Part shown: piece after piece, positions 8,921-17,200 of the stretch
Layout: every line of letters begins with the position of its first letter
Numbering within the stretch: the first letter of the stretch is position 1
Source of the DNA: Planctomycetota bacterium
GTDB lineage: Bacteria > Planctomycetota > Planctomycetia > Pirellulales > Pirellulaceae
Assembly (NCBI GenBank): GCA_026692905.1
Contig: JAPLNL010000011.1
Span: forward strand, 104,991 to 168,990
Direction of reading: 5' to 3'
DNA length: 64,000 nt
Notes under the pieces: model-generated
Databases searched by the model: none
What the model was told of the DNA's origin: nothing
The model's input: the letters and a program-made list of their open reading frames with translations, nothing else
Position numbers and translations under genes: made by a program

Positions 8921-11840
8921 TGGCCAACCGGATTCTCTCGGGCATTCTGCGCTCACATCGACGCGCGAACTTGGGATTGCAAACGACCTTTCGATTCGAG
9001 CCGCTTACGGTTTTCTTCTCCAGGGCGCGCTCGCTCACGAGAAAGTCAAAAAGATCGCGACGGAGCTTCTCTCCGACCCAATCGCGCAGTGTTGCGTTGC
9101 CACAACCGTTGGTGACGCATCTTTGAATCAACCACTTGATCAAGAGTCCAGTGGTTCACCATGGACGCTGATCTATGCCATGCTCAAGCCTGGGGTCATG
9201 GATCCTGTCGCACAAAGCACGCTCAAGATGCTGCGCGATCTCAAGTACGAAGTCGACGAAGTGCGAACGTTTCGAAAGTACTGGGTACGATCGACCAGTG
9301 GCACTAGTGCTGTCGACAAAGCGGTCATTCAGCGTATTTGCCAAAAGGTGTTGGCCAATGACTCCATCGAGCAAATCGTAGTCGGTCCATTGAATCTAGA
9401 CCAACTCGCCGTAGGCTCGCCCTACGAATTTAAAATGACGGTGGTTCCGATTCGCGAACTGAACGACGACTCGCTCATGCAGTTGAGCAAGTCCGGTCAG
9501 CTGTATTTATCAATCGCGGAGATGAAAACGGTTCAGGATCATTTCCAAGAACAAGATCGAGATCCTACCGACATCGAACTTGAGACGATCGCACAAACCT
9601 GGAGTGAACACTGCAGCCACAAAACGCTTGGCGGCAAAATCGAGTATCGCGACGAAAACGGTACGCGTCATTTCAAGAGCATGCTCAAGGAAACGATTTT
9701 CGCGGCGACTGTTCAAATCCGCGCAAGCTTGGGGCAGGACGACTGGTGCGTTAGCGTGTTCAAGGACAATGCTGGGGTCGTCAAGTTTGACGACGAAGAC
9801 CACGTTGTGTTCAAGGTCGAGACGCACAACCATCCGTCCGCGATCGAACCTTACGGTGGCGCCAACACAGGTCTCGGTGGTGTGATCCGCGATCCGCTTG
9901 GTACAGGGCTTGGTGCGAAGCCGATTTGTAGCACGGACGTCTTTTGTTTTGCGTCTCCTAACTACAACCCCAACGATTTGCCACCTGCGGTTTTGCATCC
10001 TCGTCGAGTCATGAAAGGTGTTGTGTCGGGCGTTCGCGACTACGGGAATCGCATGGGTATCCCGACGGTTAACGGAGCCGTGTACTTCGACGATCGTTAC
10101 CTTGGCAATCCCCTCGTCTATTGCGGCAATGTTGGCATTATCCCGGTTGATAAAGTCGAAAAACAAGCCATGCCAGGCGATTTGATCGTTGCCATCGGTG
10201 GACGGACTGGTCGCGATGGGATCCATGGAGCGACCTTTAGCAGCGTTGAATTGACCGAAGAGAGCGAAAACATCTCGGGCGGCTCGGTTCAAATCGGAAA
10301 TGCGATCACCGAAAAAATGGTGATGGACGTTTTGCTTCAAGCTCGCGATCAAGGACTCTACAGTGCCGTGACGGATTGTGGGGCTGGTGGCTTCAGCAGC
10401 GCGGTTGGCGAAATGGGTGAGTCGATTGGGGCGGAGGTTTGGCTCGAACAAGCACCGCTGAAATATGAGGGACTCAGCTACACCGAAATCTGGATTAGCG
10501 AAGCGCAAGAGCGAATGGTGATGGCGGTCCCACCTAGCAAAATCGAACGCTTGAAGAAGCTTTGCAATGACGAAGACGTTGAGGTTGCCATCCTCGGTGA
10601 GTTCACTCCGACTGGCCTGCTCCGGCTGATGTTTTACGGCGTAGAAGTGGGTTGTGTCAGCATGGAGTTCCTGCATCAAGGCCGCCCACCGGTCGTACGT
10701 CAAGCTGTCTATCAGCCAGCCCAGAGCTTGCCATGCCATTTAGGAAGCCTCGATCGCTCGGCAATCGAATCAACCCTGGAAAAAATCTTGGCCAACCCAA
10801 CGGTAGCCAGCAAGCATTGGATCATTCGTCAATACGACCATGAGGTGCAAGCGGGAAGCGTCGTCAAGCCGCTCGTCGGTCCATCCTGCAACGGGCCAAG
10901 CGATGCGGCAGTTGTTCGACCCAAACTGAACAGCCAGCGAGGATTGGTTTTGTCCTGCGGCATGAACCCGCGATTAGGGGATTACGACCCTTACCATATG
11001 GCCACCTCAGCCATCGACGAAGCGGTTCGAAACGCAGTTGCTGTAGGCGCGGATCCGAACCGACTGGCCATCCTCGATAATTTCTGTTGGGGCAATACCG
11101 AGCGGCCGGAGACGCTAGGAACTTTGGTTCGAGCCGCGATCGCGTGTCATGATCTAGCGATCCAATGGAAGACTCCGTTTATCAGCGGCAAGGACAGTCT
11201 CAACAATGAGTTTTCTTGGTTCAATGCCAATGGCGAGAAGAGTACGATCGCGATCCCTTGTTCGTTGCTCATCAGTGCAATGGGTCAAATCGACAACTGT
11301 GCTGACGCCGTAACGATGGATTTCAAACGTGCGGGAAATTCGGTTTATTTGATCGGTGTAACTCGCGATGAGATGGCCGGTTCGTATGCGGCTTTGGCGT
11401 TAAACAAATCGGGTGGCACAGTACCCAAGGTGGACGCTGCGGTAGCGATGCGAAGCTACCAAGCGATCCATCAAGCGATCAAGAGCAAGCTGATCGCATC
11501 GTGCCACGATTTGAGCGAAGGCGGATTGGCTGTATCGCTTGCAGAGATGGCGTTTGCTGGCGAGCTGGGAGTCTCGGTCGATATTACGAGCTTGCGACAA
11601 GCCAGCTTCGTCGACCGCGAAGTTGCCTTGTTTTCCGAATCGAACAGTCGACTGCTTTGCGAGGTCCCTGCCGCGTTGGCCAAGCAATTCGAAACCGCCA
11701 TGCAAGGCTTACCTTGTTTCAGAATAGGCCAAGTCGCCACACACGACCGCGTGGTTGTCGAGTGCGATAAAGAGGTTCTCATAGATAAGCCATGGCAAGA
11801 GCTTCGCAACATTTGGCTTGCGCCATTGGATTGGGAATAA
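8886..11840 (+). CDS. purL: Phosphoribosylformylglycinamidine synthase, PurS-like/PurL fusion
   Basis: ATP-dependent amidation of FGAR in purine synthesis. The N-terminal 200 residues include a PurS-like segment (IYAMLKPGVMDPVAQSTLKM) preceded by a weaker related stretch. The PurL body then has WSEHCSHKTLGG, FKVETHNHPSAIEPYGGANTG, TDCGAGGFSSAVGEMG and SCHDLSEGGLAVSLAEMAF. It ends at LAPLDWE, so there is no glutaminase domain and a separate PurQ must exist elsewhere. The length of about 984 residues falls between small PurL (about 740) and the long fused enzyme (about 1300). The GTG at 8886, inside tyrA, gives the natural beginning VRLWQVDIHP. An ATG farther upstream adds 30 residues that only read tyrA out of frame. 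Confidence 0.92.
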   Translation: MRLWQVDIHPADGQPDSLGHSALTSTRELGIANDLSIRAAYGFLLQGALAHEKVKKIATELLSDPIAQCCVATTVGDASLNQPLDQESSGSPWTLIYAMLKPGVMDPVAQSTLKMLRDLKYEVDEVRTFRKYWVRSTSGTSAVDKAVIQRICQKVLANDSIEQIVVGPLNLDQLAVGSPYEFKMTVVPIRELNDDSLMQLSKSGQLYLSIAEMKTVQDHFQEQDRDPTDIELETIAQTWSEHCSHKTLGGKIEYRDENGTRHFKSMLKETIFAATVQIRASLGQDDWCVSVFKDNAGVVKFDDEDHVVFKVETHNHPSAIEPYGGANTGLGGVIRDPLGTGLGAKPICSTDVFCFASPNYNPNDLPPAVLHPRRVMKGVVSGVRDYGNRMGIPTVNGAVYFDDRYLGNPLVYCGNVGIIPVDKVEKQAMPGDLIVAIGGRTGRDGIHGATFSSVELTEESENISGGSVQIGNAITEKMVMDVLLQARDQGLYSAVTDCGAGGFSSAVGEMGESIGAEVWLEQAPLKYEGLSYTEIWISEAQERMVMAVPPSKIERLKKLCNDEDVEVAILGEFTPTGLLRLMFYGVEVGCVSMEFLHQGRPPVVRQAVYQPAQSLPCHLGSLDRSAIESTLEKILANPTVASKHWIIRQYDHEVQAGSVVKPLVGPSCNGPSDAAVVRPKLNSQRGLVLSCGMNPRLGDYDPYHMATSAIDEAVRNAVAVGADPNRLAILDNFCWGNTERPETLGTLVRAAIACHDLAIQWKTPFISGKDSLNNEFSWFNANGEKSTIAIPCSLLISAMGQIDNCADAVTMDFKRAGNSVYLIGVTRDEMAGSYAALALNKSGGTVPKVDAAVAMRSYQAIHQAIKSKLIASCHDLSEGGLAVSLAEMAFAGELGVSVDITSLRQASFVDREVALFSESNSRLLCEVPAALAKQFETAMQGLPCFRIGQVATHDRVVVECDKEVLIDKPWQELRNIWLAPLDWE

Positions 11841-11875
11841 CGCACGCCCGCGCGAAGCGTCTTTATGCTCTGACT

Positions 11876-11904
11876 CCCCTTCTCCTCCTCGGGAGGAGAA
11901 GGGG
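11876..11904. terminator. Hairpin downstream of purL
   Basis: A perfect 13-bp stem (CCCCTTCTCCTCC with its complement) and a 3-base loop lie 35 bases after the purL stop. There is no T-run. It sits between purL and the converging EF-hand gene and may halt transcription from one or both sides. Confidence 0.5.
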
Positions 11905-12012
11905 TCGGGGGATGAGGAGGTGGGTTTGTTGTGAGTGAGCGAATTCTGTATGCGGTCTTCCCTGGCTAGCAAATAGACATAGGTCGTTTCGCTTTGGGGT
12001 GCGACACGAGGC

Positions 12013-12459
12013 TTACTCTTCTTCTTCCTCTGCGGGGGCCACCAGTCGGACTTGGGTGGTGAACTCCTCTTTGGTTACCGAACCGTCGGTGTCCTTGTCA
12101 AACGCGCGCATTTGGTCTTTGACTCGACCACGAACTTCGGCCCCCTCAAGGATTCCGTTGCTGTCTGTATCCAGAAACTTGAAGTAGACTTCTGGGTCTA
12201 GCGACGTGCTTCCAGGCTTCTCGGCCTCCATTTTCTTTTTTGCAACCGTGATTTCGACTTTAGGCGAATCTTCTGGCTTGATCGAGGCCTCAAACCTGGC
12301 TTTCGCCTTGGCTTGTTCGTCTAGCAACATCATTTTGGTCATGATCGCGGGAATCACAAAATAAGCCCCCGCAGCGAGAACTCCCAGCCCAAGAATCAAA
12401 GGAAGTGAAGAACGCTTTTTTGGGTTTGGATTTTCCGTGTAGGGTTCTGCAGAGCTCAT
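12013..12459 (-). CDS. Membrane-anchored EF-hand protein
   Basis: A 148-residue protein with an N-terminal single membrane anchor (SLPLILGLGVLAAGAYFVIPAI) followed by a charged linker and two canonical 12-residue EF-hand loops, DTDSNGILEGAE and DKDTDGSVTKEE, about 24 residues apart. It ends in an acidic EEEEE tail. Calcium binding in the periplasm is inferred from the loops, which have all acidic ligand positions filled. Small EF-hand proteins of this kind are numerous in planctomycetes and their roles are unknown. It converges with purL. Confidence 0.85.
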   Translation of the reverse strand: MSSAEPYTENPNPKKRSSLPLILGLGVLAAGAYFVIPAIMTKMMLLDEQAKAKARFEASIKPEDSPKVEITVAKKKMEAEKPGSTSLDPEVYFKFLDTDSNGILEGAEVRGRVKDQMRAFDKDTDGSVTKEEFTTQVRLVAPAEEEEE

Positions 12460-12675
12460 GAAACGACTTGGCCTAAGTTAAGTAAAAAGGAATCTCTACC
12501 TGTACTGTCGTAATTTGGCATTGCCTTGGAAGTTTGTCAAACCGTCCGGCGTTCTTCAACCCCTTCAATCCGAGTTAACAGCCATTCCGATGGAAGGGTA
12601 TTTGAACGAGCGGAGCCGGCTGCTATGATTAGGGAGGACTTGGTTTGAACCGATCGCTAACCCGGGGGGGATTCT

Positions 12676-12888
12676 ATGCTAAAGTACATTGCGGTCCGAC
12701 AAAACAGCACTACCAGCCCAACACCCGTGCCGCGAGCACGTCAGAGGCAATTGATTCGAGAGTCAGCGGCGCCTTTGTCGATTGCGAAACGAGGCTCCTA
12801 CCAACAGTCGATTGGTATGGGTGGAACCAATGGTAGGCGAGTTTTGGCGGCGATCAATCGGAATTTGGGGACGTTACATCTGCGGTAA
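12676..12888 (+). CDS. Small basic hypothetical protein
   Basis: A possible 70-residue basic protein (MLKYIAVRQNSTTSPTPVPR at the start, GMGGTNGRRVLAAINRN near the end) with a G-rich stretch GGGGGGATT just before its ATG. It occupies part of the 440-bp gap between the EF-hand and YkgJ genes, which is otherwise featureless. I do not recognise a family. The composition is plausible for a protein but the evidence is weak. Confidence 0.3.
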   Translation: MLKYIAVRQNSTTSPTPVPRARQRQLIRESAAPLSIAKRGSYQQSIGMGGTNGRRVLAAINRNLGTLHLR

Positions 12889-12899
12889 ACTCGCTCGTT

Positions 12900-13361
12900 T
12901 CAGAAATCCCCATTGTCTTTTTCGAGACTGGTTTTGATCTCGGCTAGGCTGTAAAGCCGGCCTTGATTGCAGCCTGGGCAGTTCTTTGCCGCTTGAGACC
13001 AAGCTCTCGGGGATTTGACGTTGCTTTTCCAAAATGGCCAAGTTCGACATTGGACTGGCCGCACTTCGTAGACGGAGCAAGTTCGAGATTTAGGATCTAG
13101 GAAAATGCAATCGCCGTCGGAATATTCGACCAGACTGGTTAGTTCGCCAACCTGGCGAGTGAACTTGCGTTCGAATTCCTCTTGCTGCTCGGACATTCCG
13201 ATTGCAGCCGCAAGAGCCACGATTTCCTCAGGCGTGACCCATACATAGCCTTCGCCTGGGCCACTACAACAATCTCCGCATTGCGTGCATTCAAAGGAAA
13301 GACCTTTCGAATACCAAGGACTCTCGTTGGATGGATCGTTTTGGATTGCTTTGTTTTTCAT
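12900..13361 (-). CDS. YkgJ-family cysteine-cluster protein
   Basis: Putative zinc- or iron-binding protein of the YkgJ/UPF0153 type. The N-terminal cluster FECTQCGDCCSG is followed by a second set (CIFLDPKSRTCSVYEVRPVQCRTWPFW) and CPGCNQGR, giving the usual spread of conserved cysteines. Members are thought to bind a metal cluster, but no reaction is established. The ATG at 13361 (MKNKAIQND) is chosen because it gives a 153-residue protein of family length; a longer in-frame start at 13436 adds an unrelated 25 residues. It is divergent from the arrestin-like pair. Confidence 0.88.
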   Translation of the reverse strand: MKNKAIQNDPSNESPWYSKGLSFECTQCGDCCSGPGEGYVWVTPEEIVALAAAIGMSEQQEEFERKFTRQVGELTSLVEYSDGDCIFLDPKSRTCSVYEVRPVQCRTWPFWKSNVKSPRAWSQAAKNCPGCNQGRLYSLAEIKTSLEKDNGDF

Positions 13362-13448
13362 GATTTGAGTTAGTCTAGTTTCCCAAATCGGTCCGACCAA
13401 GGGGCTTGTTGGTTTAATGGGTTTGCCGTTAGGCAAAGTTCCGATCCT

Positions 13449-13499
13449 AACCCGAAGCGTGAGCGAGGGGCACGGAATCCCTCGCTCACGCTTCGGGTT
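13449..13499. repeat. Palindromic repeat family D, copy 1
   Basis: Inverted arms AACCCGAAGCGTGAGCGAGG and complement, separated by a short GGCACGGAAT-type loop. A second near-identical copy is at 18713-18763, a degenerate copy at 52630-52685, and halves lie near 5779-5810 and 40991-41038. Confidence 0.88.
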
Positions 13500-13627
13500 C
13501 GGAAGTTTTACAACCTTCTATGAGGAACGGATATCCTCTCGAACCGCTTGGTCAACCAGCATCTTCGGAATACACTGCGTGTATGCGGCCAGTTCTAAGA
13601 CTATGGGGAAAAAAGCGAGGCGGACGA

Positions 13628-14629
13628 ATGTCCGGCTGGTGGTTCGTTGGTTCGCTGGGCGAAGCTCTCTTTTTCGCGTCGTTCTTTCTTGTCGGTGTTG
13701 TGTGCCTTACCACCATTGTGGGTTGGCAATTTCTGTCGCCAAAGACCCAAGTTGTTCGTATTGGCTATGGATTTTGGCTACTTACGACCGTATCCGCGTC
13801 TTTTATCGTGATGGGAGCGGTTGGTTTTTGGTACCGTGTGCTGAAGGTTGCAACCAGCGACGAGCATCGAGAGATCATCGCAAAACATGGATTGGTCTCA
13901 CGCCCAAACAAACCTCGCAACAAAATCCTACTGCCTCCGATGGTCCCGTTGCTGACCCCATTTACGGATAGCCCAGGGGCAAAACTAGCCTACCGATTAC
14001 CCGGTGAATGGCCTGGGACGGGGGCTCTGATTTCCATTGGTCTGTTTGCAATGGCATGGAATGCCATGATTGCTGTCTTTTGCGTTTTCGCCGTCGGCGG
14101 ATTCTTTCGAGGCGAGATTCAATATCGACTCCTAATCCTACTCGTTCCGGGTATCTACATTGGCTTGCGGTCAGGCCAATTGTTTTTCCGATCTTATATT
14201 CGGGAGATTGGCATCGGTTCGACGACAGTCGAGATCGAAGATTTGCCGTTGGTGCCCGGCAGAACGTACAAGTTACTTTTAGTCCAGTATGGCCGACTCG
14301 TGATCAAGAAACTCTCAATTCGACTAGTATGTGAGGAAGAAAGCACTTATCATTTTGGAACAGATGTTCGGACTGAGCGGGAGATCGTTCGCTTCCAAAA
14401 TATTTTGGATGTGGGACGTTCGCGAATCGATTGGGGACGACCATTGGAACTGGAATGCCAGGTCTCGATTCCCTCTGATGCGATGCACTCTTTTCAGAGT
14501 TTACACAATGCAATTCACTGGAAAATTATTGTTGAAGGAGAGGCGAATCGATGGCCATCGTACTCCCGAAGTTTTCCCGTAATCGTGTACCCTCACGTTC
14601 GCATCAAACCGGTCAGTCAGCCGTCATGA
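13628..14629 (+). CDS. Membrane protein with C-terminal arrestin-like domain
   Basis: A protein of about 333 residues. Two N-terminal hydrophobic helices (ALFFASFFLVGVVCLTTIVG and a second at GYGFWLLTTVSASFIVMGA) and a further pair near the middle anchor it in the membrane. The last 120 residues resemble an arrestin/Vps26-type beta-sandwich: VPGRTYKLLLVQYG, LVCEEESTYHFGTDV, then ELECQVSIPSDAMHS, IHWKIIVEGEANRWPSYS and FPVIVYP. This fold call is by eye. The ATG at 13628, preceded by AGGCGG, is preferred over earlier in-frame ATGs at 13520 and 13583. Its TGA overlaps the next ATG (ATGA), so the two genes are almost certainly co-translated. The function is unknown. Confidence 0.75.
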   Translation: MSGWWFVGSLGEALFFASFFLVGVVCLTTIVGWQFLSPKTQVVRIGYGFWLLTTVSASFIVMGAVGFWYRVLKVATSDEHREIIAKHGLVSRPNKPRNKILLPPMVPLLTPFTDSPGAKLAYRLPGEWPGTGALISIGLFAMAWNAMIAVFCVFAVGGFFRGEIQYRLLILLVPGIYIGLRSGQLFFRSYIREIGIGSTTVEIEDLPLVPGRTYKLLLVQYGRLVIKKLSIRLVCEEESTYHFGTDVRTEREIVRFQNILDVGRSRIDWGRPLELECQVSIPSDAMHSFQSLHNAIHWKIIVEGEANRWPSYSRSFPVIVYPHVRIKPVSQPS

Positions 14630-14997
14630 TTCGATTGCTTGGATTACAGCCGACATACATGTCGAACGATGTTATCGAGTTCGAGTACCGTGTTTCCAAC
14701 ATCCCTCAAAATTCCATTGCAGCGGTCGAAGTCTCTGTCGTGTGGCTCACTGAAGGCAAAGGAACCGAAGACCTTGGGGTGCATTTCTTCCAGAGACTGA
14801 CGGGCAATTCACTAGCCGCATCGGACTGGTCTATCCCTCAAAGTGTCCAAGTCCCACTTCCGGATTCGCCACTTTCCTACGAAGGGAAATTGCTGAAAAT
14901 CTCCTGGTGCGTTCGAGTTCGTTTTTATCTCAACGACGGCACAGAACTGGTTGCACAGCAACCCTTTTATTTGGGAACGGTTACTCGCGAAGTTTAG
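14626..14997 (+). CDS. Soluble arrestin-like-fold protein, coupled to the preceding membrane protein
   Basis: A 123-residue protein without signal or membrane segment. It begins by ATGA overlap with the upstream gene. The pattern VIEFEYRVSNIPQNSIAAVE, VVWLTEGKGTEDLGVHFF, then LPDSPLSYEGKLLKISWCVRVR and FYLGTV matches the alternation of strands and the P-x-SYxG-x-L-x-I-x-W-x-V-R motif seen in arrestin-like domains. It is probably the partner or second half of the upstream protein, split by the stop codon. No enzymatic motif is present and the role is unknown. Confidence 0.75.
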   Translation: MIRLLGLQPTYMSNDVIEFEYRVSNIPQNSIAAVEVSVVWLTEGKGTEDLGVHFFQRLTGNSLAASDWSIPQSVQVPLPDSPLSYEGKLLKISWCVRVRFYLNDGTELVAQQPFYLGTVTREV

Positions 14998-15050
14998 TCG
15001 CGAACGATTGTCCTCAATCGTTTTAGGCGGGCGGCGGGTTCAATCTTGCC

Positions 15051-15109
15051 TAGCACGACGCGCAAGCTAGTGAATTGGATAGTTGTTCACTAGCTTGCGC
15101 GTCGTGCTA
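15051..15109. repeat. Palindromic repeat family A, copy 2
   Basis: Same 24-bp arms as at 1336-1396 with an unrelated 11-bp loop. It lies between the convergent arrestin-like operon and the SelA-like gene, where a bidirectional stop would be useful. Confidence 0.9.
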
Positions 15110-15132
15110 AGGTTGTTTTCATGTTGCAGTTC

Positions 15133-15201
15133 GTAGCGAAGGTCGTCAAGACTTTCGGCTACATCGCCTAAACGACCGAAACTCTTGACGAGTTTCGCTA
15201 C
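15133..15201. repeat. Double-hairpin element family B, core copy 2
   Basis: Core of family B without terminal arms. One arm has GAAGGTC in place of GAAAGTC, which keeps a G-T pair in its hairpin. It overlaps the stop codon of the SelA-like gene, so the last codons of that gene abut the element. Confidence 0.85.
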
Positions 15202-16565
15202 TCAGTTGCAGAGCACAACTGCTGAACAAGAATCCGGTCTTCATCCGGTTCCATGGAACGCAGTACGAGCTCGACATGGTCGGACTGCACGTTTGTCCAG
15301 ACTGGCACTTCACTGGCCGCAAACAACTCCGCCATCGCGGATGGGCTCATCGATTTTGGAAACAGCTGAATCGTGGTGGAATCCAAGCGTTGGCTGCTCC
15401 AAACACCCGCCCCGATGCGACACGATTTGCGAGCCACAACGACTCGTTCGAACATCGGATTCACGGTAAGCTGAGCCATGATTCGTTCGGCTCGGTTTTG
15501 CAAGTTTTCGAAACTCGTCGAAAGCGATGCACCGATTGGCAACTGCCGCCATTGCTCGATCGATTCGGATGCTTGCAATGTACGTAGTAGCGCCGCCTTG
15601 GTAATGCTGCTAGCATGCCCCCCCATTGCATCCACAATCTTGAGGACATTTTCCATGGCGGTTTGCTTCCCAAGGATAATGCCGCATTCTGGGCCGCCGA
15701 GAAGTGCGTCACCTGGCACGATGATAAGTTCGACACCATCGTCCCATGCGTCCGCGATCACTCTGCTCGTTATCCCTAGCCCGGACAAGTCATGAATCGT
15801 TCCATCCAACAGGATTTCCGCAATATCAGCACCTGCTTGTTTTGCCGCCGTTAGCCCGCGATTGCGATGCTCCAATCGAGATTCAGCTGGCAGTGAATTC
15901 GGCGAAGCGATCAGCAATCGTGCCCCCGGTTCCTGCAACGCCTCTGCAAAATCGCTCGGCATGCAATCTTGATTGGTCCCAATCTCATAGGTCTTCGCGT
16001 TCGCTTGATCGAGAATCGTTCGAACATTGCCTCCTTGCGTTGCTCCAGCCTGAGGAAGCCGAACACAATCGACCCGCGGCAAGACCCAACGTGCGCGGTC
16101 CTTTGATGAGGTATCGGCCAAGGCAAGAACAAAAAGAGCTAGTGTCGTACTGGGAACAACCGCGACGACTTGCGCGCTGGTCAAGCCGATCAATAAACTT
16201 CGGAGTTGCTGATCGAGCTTGACCGTCTCTGCAAAATGACTTTGGAGATGATTCACTTGCGTGATGGCATCGGAACACATTCGATGCGAGCACCATCGAT
16301 TGGAAAAAAACTCGCCTGTTGCGTTAATGCCCGGCAAAAGGCCGGGCTGTGCGTTTCGCAGCCAAGGCTCTGCAGCACTTTCCATCCATCGACCGGCTTG
16401 CTGCAAAATTTGTTGAATATTGCCCGATTGAAATTGGTCTTTGAGTCCTATCTTCTGTGCTGCCTCCTTTATCGCATTGACAAGCGTCGGTTGAGAAACC
16501 AATTGGGAGAGCTGTTTAATAGCTTCGATAGGTAAGAGATCTTTGAATGGAATTGGGAATCTCAT
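15198..16565 (-). CDS. SelA-like protein lacking the PLP lysine (probable pseudoenzyme)
   Basis: A 455-residue homologue of L-seryl-tRNA(Sec) selenium transferase, a fold-type I PLP enzyme. Family landmarks are the N-terminal helical region (about 1-60), INATGEFF where SelA has INATG followed by HTNLGR, YEIGTNQDC where SelA has EVGTTNRT, and VPGDALLGGPECGIILGK near residues 284-300. In SelA the last motif reads GDKLLGGPQAG and its lysine binds PLP; here that residue is Ala 287. HTNLGR is also lost. Both changes argue against ordinary catalysis. The fold identity is clear from sequence, the loss of activity is inferred, and the present function is unknown. It is divergent from the DUF2237 gene. 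Confidence 0.85.
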   Translation of the reverse strand: MRFPIPFKDLLPIEAIKQLSQLVSQPTLVNAIKEAAQKIGLKDQFQSGNIQQILQQAGRWMESAAEPWLRNAQPGLLPGINATGEFFSNRWCSHRMCSDAITQVNHLQSHFAETVKLDQQLRSLLIGLTSAQVVAVVPSTTLALFVLALADTSSKDRARWVLPRVDCVRLPQAGATQGGNVRTILDQANAKTYEIGTNQDCMPSDFAEALQEPGARLLIASPNSLPAESRLEHRNRGLTAAKQAGADIAEILLDGTIHDLSGLGITSRVIADAWDDGVELIIVPGDALLGGPECGIILGKQTAMENVLKIVDAMGGHASSITKAALLRTLQASESIEQWRQLPIGASLSTSFENLQNRAERIMAQLTVNPMFERVVVARKSCRIGAGVWSSQRLDSTTIQLFPKSMSPSAMAELFAASEVPVWTNVQSDHVELVLRSMEPDEDRILVQQLCSATE

Positions 16566-16808
16566 GCGAGTTTGGAATCTTGGTAATAGTGAGAGTAACA
16601 GGCACCTTCCATGTGCCGTCCATGTGCCGTCCGCAAGCTACGCTGAAATCTAGTTTAACAGTCAGCAATCCGGTGTGCGATGAATCGCGAATGACACCTC
16701 GCTTAAATCGTACCTGAAAACCGATCCTATTCCGAGCCTTGCCACCCAGCATAGCGAAAACGGTACAATGGTCTCGTAAACGTCCAATGCCTTCGAAAAG
16801 GACTTGAA

Positions 16809-17180
16809 ATGATGTCAGCACCAAAAAATGTGTTAGGGACCAATATTCAACCGTGCTCCATGGATCCGCCAACGGGGTTTTTTCGCGACGGTTGCTGTCG
16901 ATCTGGAGCCGACGATCAAGGGCTTCATTTAGTCTGTGCCGAAATGTCGCAGGAATTCCTCGAGTTCTCGCGGGACAGCGGCAACGACTTGATCACTCCT
17001 GTGCCAGCCTTCCGTTTCCCGGGGCTTAAGCCTGGAGACAGATGGTGTTTGTGTGTACAAAGATGGAAGGAAGCGTTTGAGGCGGGCATCGCGCCGAAAG
17101 TCGTACTGGAATCCACACATATTTCAACACTCGAGTTTGTCGATCTCGAAGATCTTCAAGCTCACGCCGTTGAAGCTTAA
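16809..17180 (+). CDS. DUF2237 family protein
   Basis: A 123-residue soluble protein matching DUF2237 along its whole length: NVLGTNIQPCSMDPPTGFFR, DGCCRSGADDQGLHLVCAEM, GNDLITPVPAFRFPGLKPGD and RWCLCVQRWKEAFEAGIAPK. The conserved cysteines (C17, C29, C30, C43 and the CLC pair) suggest metal or redox chemistry, but no function is established for the family. Two consecutive ATGs (16809, 16812) are possible starts, with AAAGGA upstream. It ends 20 bases before kbl in the same direction, so the two are probably one transcript. Confidence 0.9.
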   Translation: MMSAPKNVLGTNIQPCSMDPPTGFFRDGCCRSGADDQGLHLVCAEMSQEFLEFSRDSGNDLITPVPAFRFPGLKPGDRWCLCVQRWKEAFEAGIAPKVVLESTHISTLEFVDLEDLQAHAVEA

Positions 17181-17200
17181 ACCTGTCAAAAGAATTTTGA

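Noticed and set aside
9510..10739. Long minus-strand frame opposite purL
   Set aside because: It lies wholly within a clearly conserved gene and its translation shows no family pattern.
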